From NCBI GenBank assembly GCA_038527215.1, contig JBCBGC010000019.1:14001-78000 (forward strand): a DNA stretch of 64,000 bases. Direction: 5' to 3'. The stretch's first letter is position 1. Every line of letters begins with the position of its first letter. Both the position numbers and the translations under genes were made by a program. Source of the stretch: JAWPMV01 sp038527215. GTDB taxonomy: Bacteria > Bacteroidota > Bacteroidia > J057. This document shows, piece after piece, positions 32,456 through 40,979 of this stretch. The notes beneath the pieces were generated by a model. The model was not told where the DNA came from and ran no database searches. It worked only from the letters and a program-made list of their open reading frames with translations.

Positions 32456-34909
32456 ATGGAGATAGCTGAAAAAACGACTACCCTCCCTGGACGCCAATCC
32501 TACCGAAACATCAAAAAGGTAGCAGTATTGGGGTCTGGCGTAATGGGTTCCCGCATTGCCTGCCACTTCGCCAATATTGGGGTGGAGGTGCTGCTACTGG
32601 ACATTGTGCCCCGGGAACTCAACGCCAAAGAAACCGCCAAGGGCTTGTCCCTGGAACACCCGGCCGTGCGGAACCGCCTGGTCAATACCGCCCTAACGGC
32701 TGCTGTTAAAGGCCGTCCGGCTGCCTTATATGACAAGGCATCCGCCAAACTGATTAAAACCGGCAATTTTGACGATGATTTCGAAAAGGTAGCGGATTGC
32801 GACTGGATCCTCGAAGCGGTGGTAGAGCGCCTCGATATCAAGCAGATCATTTTTGAAAAAGTAGACCAGTACCGCAAACCCGGTAGCCTGGTTACCTCTA
32901 ATACTTCCGGGATTCCTATCCACATGATTGCCGAAGGGCGATCTGAGGATTTTAGGAAACATTTTTTTGGAACCCATTTCTTCAATCCTCCACGCTATCT
33001 CCGCTTGTTGGAAGTGATTCCCGGACCTGATACGGATCCCGGTGACATTGACTTCATGATGCACTATGGGGATTTGTTTTTGGGTAAAAAGACCGTCCTG
33101 TGTAAAGATACCCCGGCCTTTATCGCCAACCGGGTGGGAATCTACGCCATGGCTAAAATATTCCAGGTGATCCAGGATATGGGCCTCACCATTGAAGAAG
33201 TCGATAAACTGACAGGTCCAGCTACCGGCAAGCCTAAGACCGGGACCTTCCGTCTGAGCGATTTGGTTGGATTGGACACTACCGTACATGTGATCAACGG
33301 GATTGCTCAGAACTGTCCTGATGACGAGGAAAAAGCCTTGTTTACCGTGCCGGATTTCGTGCAGAAGATGGTGGACAATAAGTGGCTGGGAGACAAAACC
33401 CGGCAGGGCTTTTATAAAAAGACCAAAGGAGATGATGGCAAACGTAAAATCCTTTCTCTGGATCTGAATACCCTGGAGTACCGGGAAAAAGCCAAAGTGG
33501 ATATTCCAAGCCTCAAGGCCATCAAGAATACCACCAACCTTAAGAAGAAACTGAATGTGCTATTTGAGGCGGAAGACAAAGGGGGAGAATTTACCCGTCG
33601 GACCAGCCTGGGCGTTTGGGCCTATGTCTCTAACCGCATTCCAGAAATAGCCGATGCGCTCTATCAGATTGATGATGCGATCTGTGCGGGATTTGGATGG
33701 GATAAAGGGGCGTTTGAAGCCTGGGAAATGGTAGGCGTCGCCAAAACCATGGACATGTTTGCGGCTGAGGGCATCAAGCCCGCCGCCTGGGTTCAGGAAA
33801 TGCTGGAGGCCGGACATGAGAACTTTTACAAAACTGAAGGAGGCGTCAGAAAGTACTACGACATTCCTTCTAAGTCTTATAAAGTCATTCCAGGCACCGA
33901 GTCTTTGATTTTACTCGATACCCTGAGAGAGGAGAAAAAAATCTGGGGCAATGCCGACGCTTCGGTGATCGATCTGGGAGACGGCGTACTGAACGTAGAG
34001 TTCCACTCCAAGATGAACTCCATTGGCGAGGGCAACCTGCGAGCCATTCATCATGCCATTGATTTTGCAGAAGAAAACCACTACAACGGGGTGGTGATCG
34101 CTAATGAAGGGACCAACTTCTCGGTAGGAGCCAATGTGATGCTGATGCTGATGATGGCTACCCAGGGGCAGTGGGACCAGTTGAATGAAGCGGTAGATTT
34201 CTTCCAGCAAACTTCTATGCGGATTCGGACTTCTTCCATTCCGGTGGTGGTAGCCCCTCATGCCATGACCCTGGGGGGAGGCTGTGAGTTCACCATGCAC
34301 TCCGACGTAGCCGTCGCCAACGCTGAGACTTACATCGGTCTGGTTGAGGTAGGCGTAGGACTGCTGCCCGGTGGAGGCGGAACCAAAGAATTTGCCATGC
34401 GTGCCGCGGCCAAATACACCCAGCCCGGAGCCATTGCTTCCGGCGTGATGCAGGAGTATCTGATGAACATTGCTACGGCTAAAGTGGCTACTTCTGCTGC
34501 AGAAGCCAAAGGCATGGATATCCTCCGTTCCGGCGACCATATCGTTGTAAACGGGGCCCGTCGCCTCAAAGAAGCCAAGGAGGTCATCCTGGCGATGCAG
34601 GATGAAGGATATACCGCGCCAGTCGCCCGGACCGACATTCCGGTATTGGGCCGCAATACCCTGGCTACCCTCTATGCAGGCATTGCAGGCATGCAGTATG
34701 GCCATTATGCTTCTGAGCACGACGCCAAAATCGCCAAGAAAGTGGCTTGGGTACTTTGTGGAGGAGACATCTCTGCCGAAAACACCCTGGTTTCTGAACA
34801 GTATCTCCTGGATATTGAAAGAGAGGCTTTCCTGAGTTTGGCTGGAGAGAAAAAGACCATGGACCGGATGCAGCATATGTTGCAGACTGGCAAACCCTTA
34901 AGAAACTAG
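32456..34909 (+). CDS. 3-hydroxyacyl-CoA dehydrogenase/enoyl-CoA hydratase fusion (FadN/FadB-like)
   Basis: 817 residues from the ATG at 32456; a TTG nine bases upstream is also possible. The NAD-binding site is KVAVLGSGVMGSRIACHFANIG near the N-terminus, followed by dehydrogenase domains (GTHFFNPPRYLRLLEVIPG, TPAFIANRVGIYAMA, FRLSDLVGLD). The crotonase domain lies in the C-terminal third (FSVGANVMLML, APHAMTLGGGCEFTMHSD, GLVEVGVGLLPGGGG). This dehydrogenase-first order is that of Bacillus FadN, not E. coli FadB. It carries out hydration and NAD-dependent oxidation in fatty-acid beta-oxidation. The thiolase gene follows after 37 bases. Confidence 0.93.
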   Translation: MEIAEKTTTLPGRQSYRNIKKVAVLGSGVMGSRIACHFANIGVEVLLLDIVPRELNAKETAKGLSLEHPAVRNRLVNTALTAAVKGRPAALYDKASAKLIKTGNFDDDFEKVADCDWILEAVVERLDIKQIIFEKVDQYRKPGSLVTSNTSGIPIHMIAEGRSEDFRKHFFGTHFFNPPRYLRLLEVIPGPDTDPGDIDFMMHYGDLFLGKKTVLCKDTPAFIANRVGIYAMAKIFQVIQDMGLTIEEVDKLTGPATGKPKTGTFRLSDLVGLDTTVHVINGIAQNCPDDEEKALFTVPDFVQKMVDNKWLGDKTRQGFYKKTKGDDGKRKILSLDLNTLEYREKAKVDIPSLKAIKNTTNLKKKLNVLFEAEDKGGEFTRRTSLGVWAYVSNRIPEIADALYQIDDAICAGFGWDKGAFEAWEMVGVAKTMDMFAAEGIKPAAWVQEMLEAGHENFYKTEGGVRKYYDIPSKSYKVIPGTESLILLDTLREEKKIWGNADASVIDLGDGVLNVEFHSKMNSIGEGNLRAIHHAIDFAEENHYNGVVIANEGTNFSVGANVMLMLMMATQGQWDQLNEAVDFFQQTSMRIRTSSIPVVVAPHAMTLGGGCEFTMHSDVAVANAETYIGLVEVGVGLLPGGGGTKEFAMRAAAKYTQPGAIASGVMQEYLMNIATAKVATSAAEAKGMDILRSGDHIVVNGARRLKEAKEVILAMQDEGYTAPVARTDIPVLGRNTLATLYAGIAGMQYGHYASEHDAKIAKKVAWVLCGGDISAENTLVSEQYLLDIEREAFLSLAGEKKTMDRMQHMLQTGKPLRN

Positions 34910-34946
34910 TGTACCCTTTTTGACTGAAAAAAATTGATATAAAGAA

Positions 34947-36125
34947 ATGGAAGCATATATCGTAGCCGGATATCGTACCGCCGTCGGCAAGTCCAAAAAA
35001 GGCGGATTCAAGGCCATGCGTTCCGATGACCTCGGAGCTCAGGTGGTCAAGCACCTGATAGCCAGTGTTCCTGAACTGGACCCAACCCGCATTGATGACC
35101 TGATCTGTGGCTGTGCTGTACCCGAAGCCGAGCAGGGTATGCAGATTGGTCGGATGATCTCGCTCATGTCCCTGCCTATGAACGTTTCCGGGGTTACTGT
35201 CAACCGCTACTGCGGTTCCGGTCTGGAAACCATCGCCCTGGGCGTGGCCAAAGTCAAAGCCGGAATGGCGGATTGTATCGTAGCTGGTGGCATTGAAAGT
35301 ATGTCGCTGCTCCCCATGATGGGCCACAAAGTAGCCCTGAACATGGACCTGGCTGAGAAGCATCCGGACTGGTACCTGGGCATGGGATTGACCGCGGAAG
35401 AGGTAGCGGTTGATTACAAAATCAGCCGGGAGGACATGGATGAATTTTCTTTCCACTCTCACCAGAAGGCCATCAAGGCTATCCAATCAGGAAAATTCAA
35501 AGACCAGATCGTACCCATCGAAGTAGAAGATGTGTATGTAGACCACGATTTTAAGCGGCAGACCAAGCGCTATGTAGTGGATACAGATGAAGGACCGCGC
35601 GCCGATACCAGCGTGGAAGTACTTGGTAAGCTACGTCCGGTATTCCGCAACAATGGGACCGTTACCGCGGGGAACTCTTCTCAGACTTCTGATGGGGCAG
35701 CTTTTGTCCTGATCATGTCTGAGCGCATGGTCAAGGAACTGGGCTTGGAGCCTAAAGCCCGGATGGCTGGCTATGCCACCGAAGGCATTGATCCGCGGAT
35801 CATGGGCATGGGACCGATTGTGGCCGTACCTAAGGTGCTCAAGCAAACGGGCCTATCTCTGAACGATATTCACGCGGTAGAACTGAATGAAGCCTTTGCT
35901 TCTCAGTCGCTGGCAGTGATGAGAGAACTCAATCTCGATCCATCTATCGTGAACGTAAACGGAGGTGCAATTGCCCTGGGGCACCCCCTGGGCTGTACCG
36001 GCGGTAAGCTAACCGTTCAACTCATGCACGAGATGGCCGCGAACCAGCAGAAATACGGAATTGTTACGGCTTGTGTAGGAGGTGGTCAGGGAGTAGCTGG
36101 TGTTTTTGAAGTATTTTCAAATTAA
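34947..36125 (+). CDS. fadA: Acetyl-CoA acyltransferase (thiolase, FadA-like)
   Basis: 392 residues, full-length thiolase. The nucleophilic Cys is in VNRYCGSGLETIALG, followed by GGIESMSLLPMMGHK, the VELNEAFASQSLAVM and GGAIALGHPLGCTGGKL histidine motif, and the C-terminal catalytic Cys in VTACVGGGQGVAGVFE. It cleaves 3-ketoacyl-CoA to acetyl-CoA, completing the cycle begun by the fusion enzyme encoded just upstream. The operon ends at the terminator at 36191-36218. Confidence 0.95.
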   Translation: MEAYIVAGYRTAVGKSKKGGFKAMRSDDLGAQVVKHLIASVPELDPTRIDDLICGCAVPEAEQGMQIGRMISLMSLPMNVSGVTVNRYCGSGLETIALGVAKVKAGMADCIVAGGIESMSLLPMMGHKVALNMDLAEKHPDWYLGMGLTAEEVAVDYKISREDMDEFSFHSHQKAIKAIQSGKFKDQIVPIEVEDVYVDHDFKRQTKRYVVDTDEGPRADTSVEVLGKLRPVFRNNGTVTAGNSSQTSDGAAFVLIMSERMVKELGLEPKARMAGYATEGIDPRIMGMGPIVAVPKVLKQTGLSLNDIHAVELNEAFASQSLAVMRELNLDPSIVNVNGGAIALGHPLGCTGGKLTVQLMHEMAANQQKYGIVTACVGGGQGVAGVFEVFSN

Positions 36126-36190
36126 TGCTACGATTCTGGAAGGAATGAAAATCTACATGAGTTGATTTCCGAATCAGAAGTAAATATGGA

Positions 36191-36218
36191 AGGGTGGTCT
36201 TAGGACCGCCCTTTTTTT
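36191..36218 (+). terminator. Rho-independent terminator of the MarR/fadN/fadA operon
   Basis: AGGGTGGTC (36191-36199) pairs, with one G-T pair, with GACCGCCCT (36204-36212), followed by a run of T. The AT-rich stretch 36219-36498 behind it contains an inverted repeat ATCATAAA (36300-36307)/TTTATGAT (36330-36337) and nothing else recognisable. Confidence 0.8.
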
Positions 36219-36498
36219 ATGGAAAATTAACGTGGTGCTAAGCTCAGGGAAATAACACGCCTTAGCAATTTTTCAATTTTTGGCATTTAACGGGGAGCGA
36301 TCATAAATGGTTGCCATGTCGCTGCGCTTTTTATGATAATTTCTAGTAAAATTTCATTTTTTTTAATAATTGGCAGGTTTTGAGGCTGAATTGTGATTTT
36401 TTTCTTGCAAAAACGGCTATTTTTTAATACTTTTAAAATTCTGTTAGCGCCTACCCAACGGAAAAAGTAGTAGTCGTACCTTCCAACCCGAGATTAGC

Positions 36499-36651
36499 AT
36501 GAAACGTCGAGTCCCTTCTATGCGGTCAAAAAACCGCACAACCCGCCTCCGCTCTCAACACACCAGACAAAAGAGCCAGAATCAGGATAGAATCGCTAAC
36601 CTGAACATCTCCAAGCTGCCTATGGTCAGCGAAAAGGAAGAAGAAAAATAA
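36499..36651 (+). CDS. Small basic protein of 50 residues, unknown function
   Basis: The ORF reads MKRRVPSMRSKNRTTRLRSQ, then HTRQKSQNQDRIANLNISKL and PMVSEKEEEK. The first half is strongly basic, like a ribosome- or nucleic-acid-binding peptide, and the end is acidic. No domain is recognised. Support comes from its isolated position in a 620-base gap, a TACC-type -10-like sequence 26 bases upstream similar to that of typA, and a hairpin (AAAGCC/GGCTTT, 36665-36686) just after the stop. It could still be a chance ORF. Confidence 0.4.
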   Translation: MKRRVPSMRSKNRTTRLRSQHTRQKSQNQDRIANLNISKLPMVSEKEEEK

Positions 36652-36693
36652 GGATAGAAAAAATAAAGCCTTGATCAGAAGGCTTTGGGTTTA

Positions 36694-36734
36694 GAAAAAA
36701 AGAAAGCCGGTAAGGATTCCTTACCGGCTTTCTT
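36694..36734 (-). terminator. Rho-independent terminator of the E2 gene
   Basis: A perfect 16-base stem (AAGAAAGCCGGTAAGG, 36700-36715, with its complement at 36719-36734) is followed on the reverse strand by a T run, 14 bases past the E2 stop. Confidence 0.9.
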
Positions 36735-36748
36735 GTACACAAGTTTTT

Positions 36749-38017
36749 TTATATCTCGATCAACATACGGGCAGGGTCTTCCAGACGTTCTTTCACCCGA
36801 TAGAGGAAGCTCACGGCCTGCTTACCATCAATGATCCGGTGATCATAGGACAGGGCGATATACATCACAGGTCTGATTTTTACTTCCCCATTCACGGCGA
36901 CTGGCCGGTCCACGATATTATGCATCGCCAGAATAGCCGATTGTGGGGGGTTGATGATCGGCGTGGATAGCATGGAACCAAAAACGCCACCGTTGGTGAT
37001 GGTAAAGGTTCCGCCCGCCATATCATCGGGGGTGATCTTGCCGGATCGTGCTTTCAGGGCATAGTGAAGCACGGATTGCTCAAGCTGAGCCAAGGTCATC
37101 AAATGGGCATCCCGGATGACAGGAACCACCAATCCACGATCAGAGGATACGGCAATGCCAATATCTGCGTAGTCGTGGTATATAATGTTTTTGTCTTCTA
37201 ATTCCAGCCGGGCGTTCACGCCGGGGAATTCCGGCAGGGCCATGGTCACCGCTTTGGTGAAGAAGGACATATATCCCAGGCCTACGCCATAGGTTTCCTT
37301 AAATTTCTCTTTGTATTTGGCGCGCAGGGCCTTGATCGCGCTCAGGTCCACCTCGTTGAAGGTGGTGAGCATAGCAGTTTCATTTTTGACGGAAACCAGT
37401 CGCTGAGCAATCTTGCGTCGCAGAGAGCTCATTTTTTCTACCCGCTCTACTCTGTCGCCTCCCACGCTTAAGGTAGGCAAGCCAGGCAGCGGTCGGGCCT
37501 CCTTTTGGGGAGCTTCTTCTTTTTTGGCAGGGGCTTCCTTCTGCACAGGTGCCTTAAAGTTGACTACGTCGGTTTTGGTCACGCGACCTCCACGTCCGCT
37601 TCCTTGCACTTGAGCTGGGTCTATGCCTTTTTCCTTCATCATCTTTTCCGCAGACACGGAGGGATGACCTTTGGCGTGGCTATCACCGTTGGCAGGGGCT
37701 GAGACTGCAGGTGCGGCCGTTTCTACATTTTTGGCAGGAGCTTCTTCCTTGGCCGCTCCATTGCTGACAGCAGCTCCTTCAGCAGCGGTATCAATCTTGG
37801 CAATGATTTGCCCGACTTCAACCACATCTCCTTCTTCGGCAAGGATTTCGACTACACCCCCCTGCTCGGCATTTACCGTCAGCGTTGCTTTATCAGAGTT
37901 AATTTCTGCCAGTTCGGCATCCATTTCTACATAAGTACCACTTTCAACCAACCAAGCTTCGATTTCGACTTCCGTAATCGATTCACCCGGACTGGGTACT
38001 TTAACTTCAATGATCAT
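36749..38017 (-). CDS. odhB: 2-oxoglutarate dehydrogenase E2, dihydrolipoyllysine succinyltransferase
   Basis: 422 residues. The lipoyl domain (1-75) has the lipoylated Lys43 in INSDKATLTV. An Ala/Pro/Glu-rich linker follows, then the E3-binding domain HPSVSAEKMMKEKGIDPAQV with GSGRGGRVTKTD, and the catalytic acyltransferase domain ending in SYDHRIIDGKQAVSFLYRVK (DHRxxDG). The ending RVKERLEDPARMLIEI fits succinyl rather than acetyl transfer. It forms the core of the TCA-cycle complex. The E1 gene is not adjacent, so E1 and E2 are split in this genome. A TACCTTTG -7 box lies upstream. Confidence 0.93.
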   Translation of the reverse strand: MIIEVKVPSPGESITEVEIEAWLVESGTYVEMDAELAEINSDKATLTVNAEQGGVVEILAEEGDVVEVGQIIAKIDTAAEGAAVSNGAAKEEAPAKNVETAAPAVSAPANGDSHAKGHPSVSAEKMMKEKGIDPAQVQGSGRGGRVTKTDVVNFKAPVQKEAPAKKEEAPQKEARPLPGLPTLSVGGDRVERVEKMSSLRRKIAQRLVSVKNETAMLTTFNEVDLSAIKALRAKYKEKFKETYGVGLGYMSFFTKAVTMALPEFPGVNARLELEDKNIIYHDYADIGIAVSSDRGLVVPVIRDAHLMTLAQLEQSVLHYALKARSGKITPDDMAGGTFTITNGGVFGSMLSTPIINPPQSAILAMHNIVDRPVAVNGEVKIRPVMYIALSYDHRIIDGKQAVSFLYRVKERLEDPARMLIEI

Positions 38018-38073
38018 GGGATAGGATTTTTGACGAAAAAATTAGCGTAGTGTTTAAGTATCTCCCGTAAAGG

Positions 38074-38081
38074 CAAAGGTA
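38074..38081 (-). promoter_or_regulatory. Bacteroidota -7 box (TACCTTTG) of odhB
   Basis: The reverse strand reads TACCTTTG, identical to the typA -7 box, 56 nt upstream of the odhB ATG. Confidence 0.55.
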
Positions 38082-38091
38082 CAGTATTTTT

Positions 38092-38499
38092 TCACATTTT
38101 TTTCATTTGCCATTGTTCGTAAAGCCAGAGTAAACCCAAGGCCGTCAATGCCCCTGAAGAATCAATCATGACATCTTGAAAAAGGCCTGTGCGCCCCGGA
38201 ATAAATCGTTGATGCAATTCATCAGTCATGGCATAGCCAGCCGTAAAAATCCAGGCATAGGCAGCCCGGGGGATATAGGCTTCATATAGGTTCAAAACTC
38301 GCTTGATCAGGAGGTAGAGGACAAAATATTCGGTAAAATGTGCGGCTTTTCTGATCCACCAGCGGATATGGTATGCATCGATGAATTCCTGGCCTAAACC
38401 AAAGAATGAGAGCAACCAGACCAACATGCCACTGGTCCTACTGGATTGCAGATCATCCTGGTGCGAAAGAAAGAAGATCAGACACATCCAGAGCAACAA
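38092..38499 (-). CDS. VanZ-family membrane protein
   Basis: 135 residues if the TTG at 38497-38499 is used. Four hydrophobic helices are visible, with the VanZ signature pieces MCLIFFLSHQ, RKAAHFTEYFVLYLLIKRV (KxxHFxEY) and DELHQRFIPGRTGLFQDVMIDSSGALTAL. The frame stays open for more than 20 codons upstream without ATG, so the true start is uncertain. The family is named for teicoplanin-resistance VanZ, but most members have unknown roles. It follows the DUF2937 gene, with 52 bases between that stop and the TTG. Confidence 0.8.
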   Translation of the reverse strand: MLLWMCLIFFLSHQDDLQSSRTSGMLVWLLSFFGLGQEFIDAYHIRWWIRKAAHFTEYFVLYLLIKRVLNLYEAYIPRAAYAWIFTAGYAMTDELHQRFIPGRTGLFQDVMIDSSGALTALGLLWLYEQWQMKKM

Positions 38500-38551
38500 G
38501 GGATACCAATAGGCAAGGCGAAGGCTTTTCTGTGTGAGCAGTGCTACGGAA

Positions 38552-39079
38552 TTAAGTGACGATGCTTTCTTCGGTCTTCTTGTTGCCGGTCAGGCTTCGC
38601 CAGATGCTGCGAAATATCCCTACCAAAGCCATGCCGAGAAGTAATCCGACAAAGCCATACAGCAGGCCATCGAAGGTAAGGGGAATATTGGGCTCGAATT
38701 GAATGGCCGAGTGAATGTTGGCGTCGTAATGGCGCGCTAGTTTAAAAGGCCGCATCCAGGAAGGACCGGTACTCAGGGCCTCCAGGGCCTGGGCGTATTT
38801 TTTATAGCGCTGAACGGTGGACTGGGAGACTTCTGCGTTATCCCTGACCATGCGGTCAGGATTGGCCATCAACTCTTCCAAATATTCGTCCACGCTCCGG
38901 TTATAGCTGGAAGCGATAGATACCAGTTCCTTGTAGGTGATTTCTGATTCTTGCTTAGCTCCGGAAAGGACATCTACATACTGGTTGATATATACGGGCA
39001 ACTGAGCCAGTAAAACCGCCATGACCACGCAGATAATGCGGTCTGCAACATTTCCTAGAGGTTTGAGGATGGTCTGCAT
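38552..39079 (-). CDS. DUF2937 family membrane protein
   Basis: 175 residues from the ATG at 39077-39079. An N-terminal helix (RIICVVMAVLLAQLPVYINQYV), a central soluble helical region (SIASSYNRSVDEYLEELM, VQRYKKYAQALEAL) and a C-terminal helix (LLYGFVGLLLGMALVGIFRSIW) match the DUF2937 layout. Function is unknown. It is upstream of the VanZ-like gene on the same strand. Confidence 0.75.
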   Translation of the reverse strand: MQTILKPLGNVADRIICVVMAVLLAQLPVYINQYVDVLSGAKQESEITYKELVSIASSYNRSVDEYLEELMANPDRMVRDNAEVSQSTVQRYKKYAQALEALSTGPSWMRPFKLARHYDANIHSAIQFEPNIPLTFDGLLYGFVGLLLGMALVGIFRSIWRSLTGNKKTEESIVT

Positions 39080-39293
39080 AGCCAAAATAATTAGACGAAG
39101 GACTTAAATAAACAGCTTTCTGGACCAAAGGCAAGTGTTCGGGCTTGCTTTTCTCACGCTGAGGCCTGAACCGGGAGGTTTCCCATGTGCTCGGTTCTGC
39201 CTACTGGATTTTTTGTCGAAAATTTTGTATGTTATTTTATGAGGGTAAAGGATTTTTCCCAGCCCTTTTTTTCCTACTACTCATCCTATTCAC

Positions 39294-40346
39294 ATGGCTT
39301 CCTTGCTCATCTATGGTGCATATGGCTACTCTGGCCGCCTGATCGCCGAAGAGGCCCGTTCCAAAGGGCTCCGACCTATTCTTGCCGGACGCAATCCCCA
39401 AAAACTATCCCTCATGGCGCAGGAACTGGACCTGTCTTATCAGGTGCTGGACCTGGAAGAGACCGAACGCCTGGAGGAATTGCTGGGGGAGGTAGAGGTG
39501 GTCTTGCATTGTGCAGGCCCTTTTGCCTACACCGCAGAAAAAATGATTCAGGCTTGCCTGGCCACCCAAACGCACTACCTGGATATCACGGGCGAGGTAG
39601 AAGTGTTTGAAATGGCTGCTACCTATGATGAACAAGCTAAAGAGGCCGGCATCATGGTGTTGCCTGGCGTAGGCTTTGATGTGGTGCCGACGGACTGTAT
39701 GGCGCTTTACCTGAAGAAAAAAATGCCAGAGGCAGAGCGGCTGGAATTGGCCTTTCATGGTTCGGGCGAACTATCGCATGGCACCGCCAATACGGCCATT
39801 GACAACCTGGGTAAAGGAGGCATGATCCGCGAGGCCGGTAAGCTAAAAAAAGTACCCCTGGCCCATGCAACCAAGTCGATCATGTTTGAGGAAAAGGAGT
39901 TGTCTACCATGTCGATTCCCTGGGGAGATGTTTCTACTGCCTGGCATAGTACCCAGATTCCCAACATCACCGTCTATGTCGCCCAGCCTACCCGGACCAT
40001 TCGCATGATGAAAGCCAGTCGCTATTTGACCCCCATTCTGTCAAGTAACCCCATCCGTCAATACCTGAAAAAGCAAGTGGCCAAAATGCCAGCAGGCCCT
40101 TCTCCCCAAACCCGTTCACGGGCCCGATCTGTGGTAGTAGGGGAGGTGAGAGGTCCAGACGGAGAAATCCGCAAGGCGCGAGTAAAAGTGGAAGATGGCT
40201 ACACTTTCACGGCCAAAGCCTCCATCAATGTGGTGAGAAGGGTGTTGATGGACCAGTTTAAGCCGGGCTTCCAAACCCCTGCTTTAGCCTTTGGGGAATC
40301 ACTCGTTTGCAAAATCAGCGAAACTCGATTCGTGGATTTCGTATAA
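39294..40346 (+). CDS. Saccharopine dehydrogenase-like NAD(P)-binding reductase
   Basis: 350 residues. The Rossmann motif LLIYGAYGYSGRLIAEEA (GxxGxxG) opens the protein, followed by VVLHCAGPFAYTAEKMIQACL, HYLDITGEVEVFE and AGIMVLPGVGFDVVPTDCMALYL. This is the pattern of the saccharopine dehydrogenase/trans-acting enoyl reductase group rather than true lysine-pathway saccharopine dehydrogenase. It is probably a cytosolic or membrane-associated reductase of an acyl or amino-acid-derived substrate. It is a single gene, followed by the tyrosine phosphatase gene after 54 bases. Confidence 0.85.
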   Translation: MASLLIYGAYGYSGRLIAEEARSKGLRPILAGRNPQKLSLMAQELDLSYQVLDLEETERLEELLGEVEVVLHCAGPFAYTAEKMIQACLATQTHYLDITGEVEVFEMAATYDEQAKEAGIMVLPGVGFDVVPTDCMALYLKKKMPEAERLELAFHGSGELSHGTANTAIDNLGKGGMIREAGKLKKVPLAHATKSIMFEEKELSTMSIPWGDVSTAWHSTQIPNITVYVAQPTRTIRMMKASRYLTPILSSNPIRQYLKKQVAKMPAGPSPQTRSRARSVVVGEVRGPDGEIRKARVKVEDGYTFTAKASINVVRRVLMDQFKPGFQTPALAFGESLVCKISETRFVDFV

Positions 40347-40350
40347 GCTA

Positions 40351-40381
40351 TTGCAGATTTCCCCCCTTTCCGCCAAATTTG
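40351..40381 (+). promoter_or_regulatory. Promoter candidate (TTG-N20-CAAATTTG) of the tyrosine phosphatase gene
   Basis: TTG at 40351-40353 and CAAATTTG at 40374-40381 (one mismatch from TAnnTTTG) are 20 bases apart, ending 19 bases before the ATG. Confidence 0.45.
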
Positions 40382-40400
40382 TGCGACATCATTACCACAC

Positions 40401-40886
40401 ATGATCAAAGTACTGTTTGTTTGTTTAGGAAACATTTGTCGTTCTCCTATGGCAGAGGGGCTTTTTATTCACCTGATCGGTGAAAGAGGCCTGGCCGATC
40501 GCTTCGAAATAGACTCCTGTGGAACCAGTGGCTGGCACGTAGGCGAGGCTGCGGACAGCCGCATGCGTCAAACGGCCGCGGCCCATGGGGTGCATCTACC
40601 TTCCCGGTCCCGGCAGATTCGCCACAGCGACTTCCGACGCTTTGACTATATCATTCCCATGGATGAGCACAATCTCAGAGACCTGGCAGAGATTCAGGCA
40701 GGGGTAGAAGGAGCCAAAGCAGAACTGGTCAAAATGCGGCATTTTGATCCGCAAGACCTGGATGGGAACGTGCCTGATCCCTACTATGGGGGCCAGCGCG
40801 GGTTCGAGGACGTCTATGAAATGCTGCTCCGGGCCAATGAGAATTTTATCGATTACCTGGTAGAAAAGCATCAGTTGGCGGTCTAA
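40401..40886 (+). CDS. Low-molecular-weight protein-tyrosine phosphatase
   Basis: 161 residues, full length. The P-loop VCLGNICRSPMAEG carries Cys8 and Arg14 (CX5R), and the general-acid Asp lies in NVPDPYYGGQRGFEDVYEM. A conserved DSCGTSGWHVGEAADSRM helix-loop is present. It removes phosphate from tyrosine-phosphorylated proteins in the cytosol. No BY-kinase or capsule genes are nearby, so its target is unclear. Confidence 0.95.
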   Translation: MIKVLFVCLGNICRSPMAEGLFIHLIGERGLADRFEIDSCGTSGWHVGEAADSRMRQTAAAHGVHLPSRSRQIRHSDFRRFDYIIPMDEHNLRDLAEIQAGVEGAKAELVKMRHFDPQDLDGNVPDPYYGGQRGFEDVYEMLLRANENFIDYLVEKHQLAV

Positions 40887-40922
40887 GGACGCCAGCAATC
40901 ATCATAGGCCAGCTCCCAAAGA

Positions 40923-40961
40923 AAATCCCGATTGACTGCTATCAGCCAATCGGGATTTGTT
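40923..40961. terminator. Bidirectional hairpin terminator between the phosphatase and POT genes
   Basis: AAATCCCGATTG (40923-40934) pairs with CAATCGGGATTT (40947-40958) across a 12-base loop, with A- and T-rich flanks. It serves the convergent tyrosine phosphatase and peptide transporter genes. Confidence 0.75.
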
Positions 40962-40979
40962 ATAGGTTCAATTCAGACC

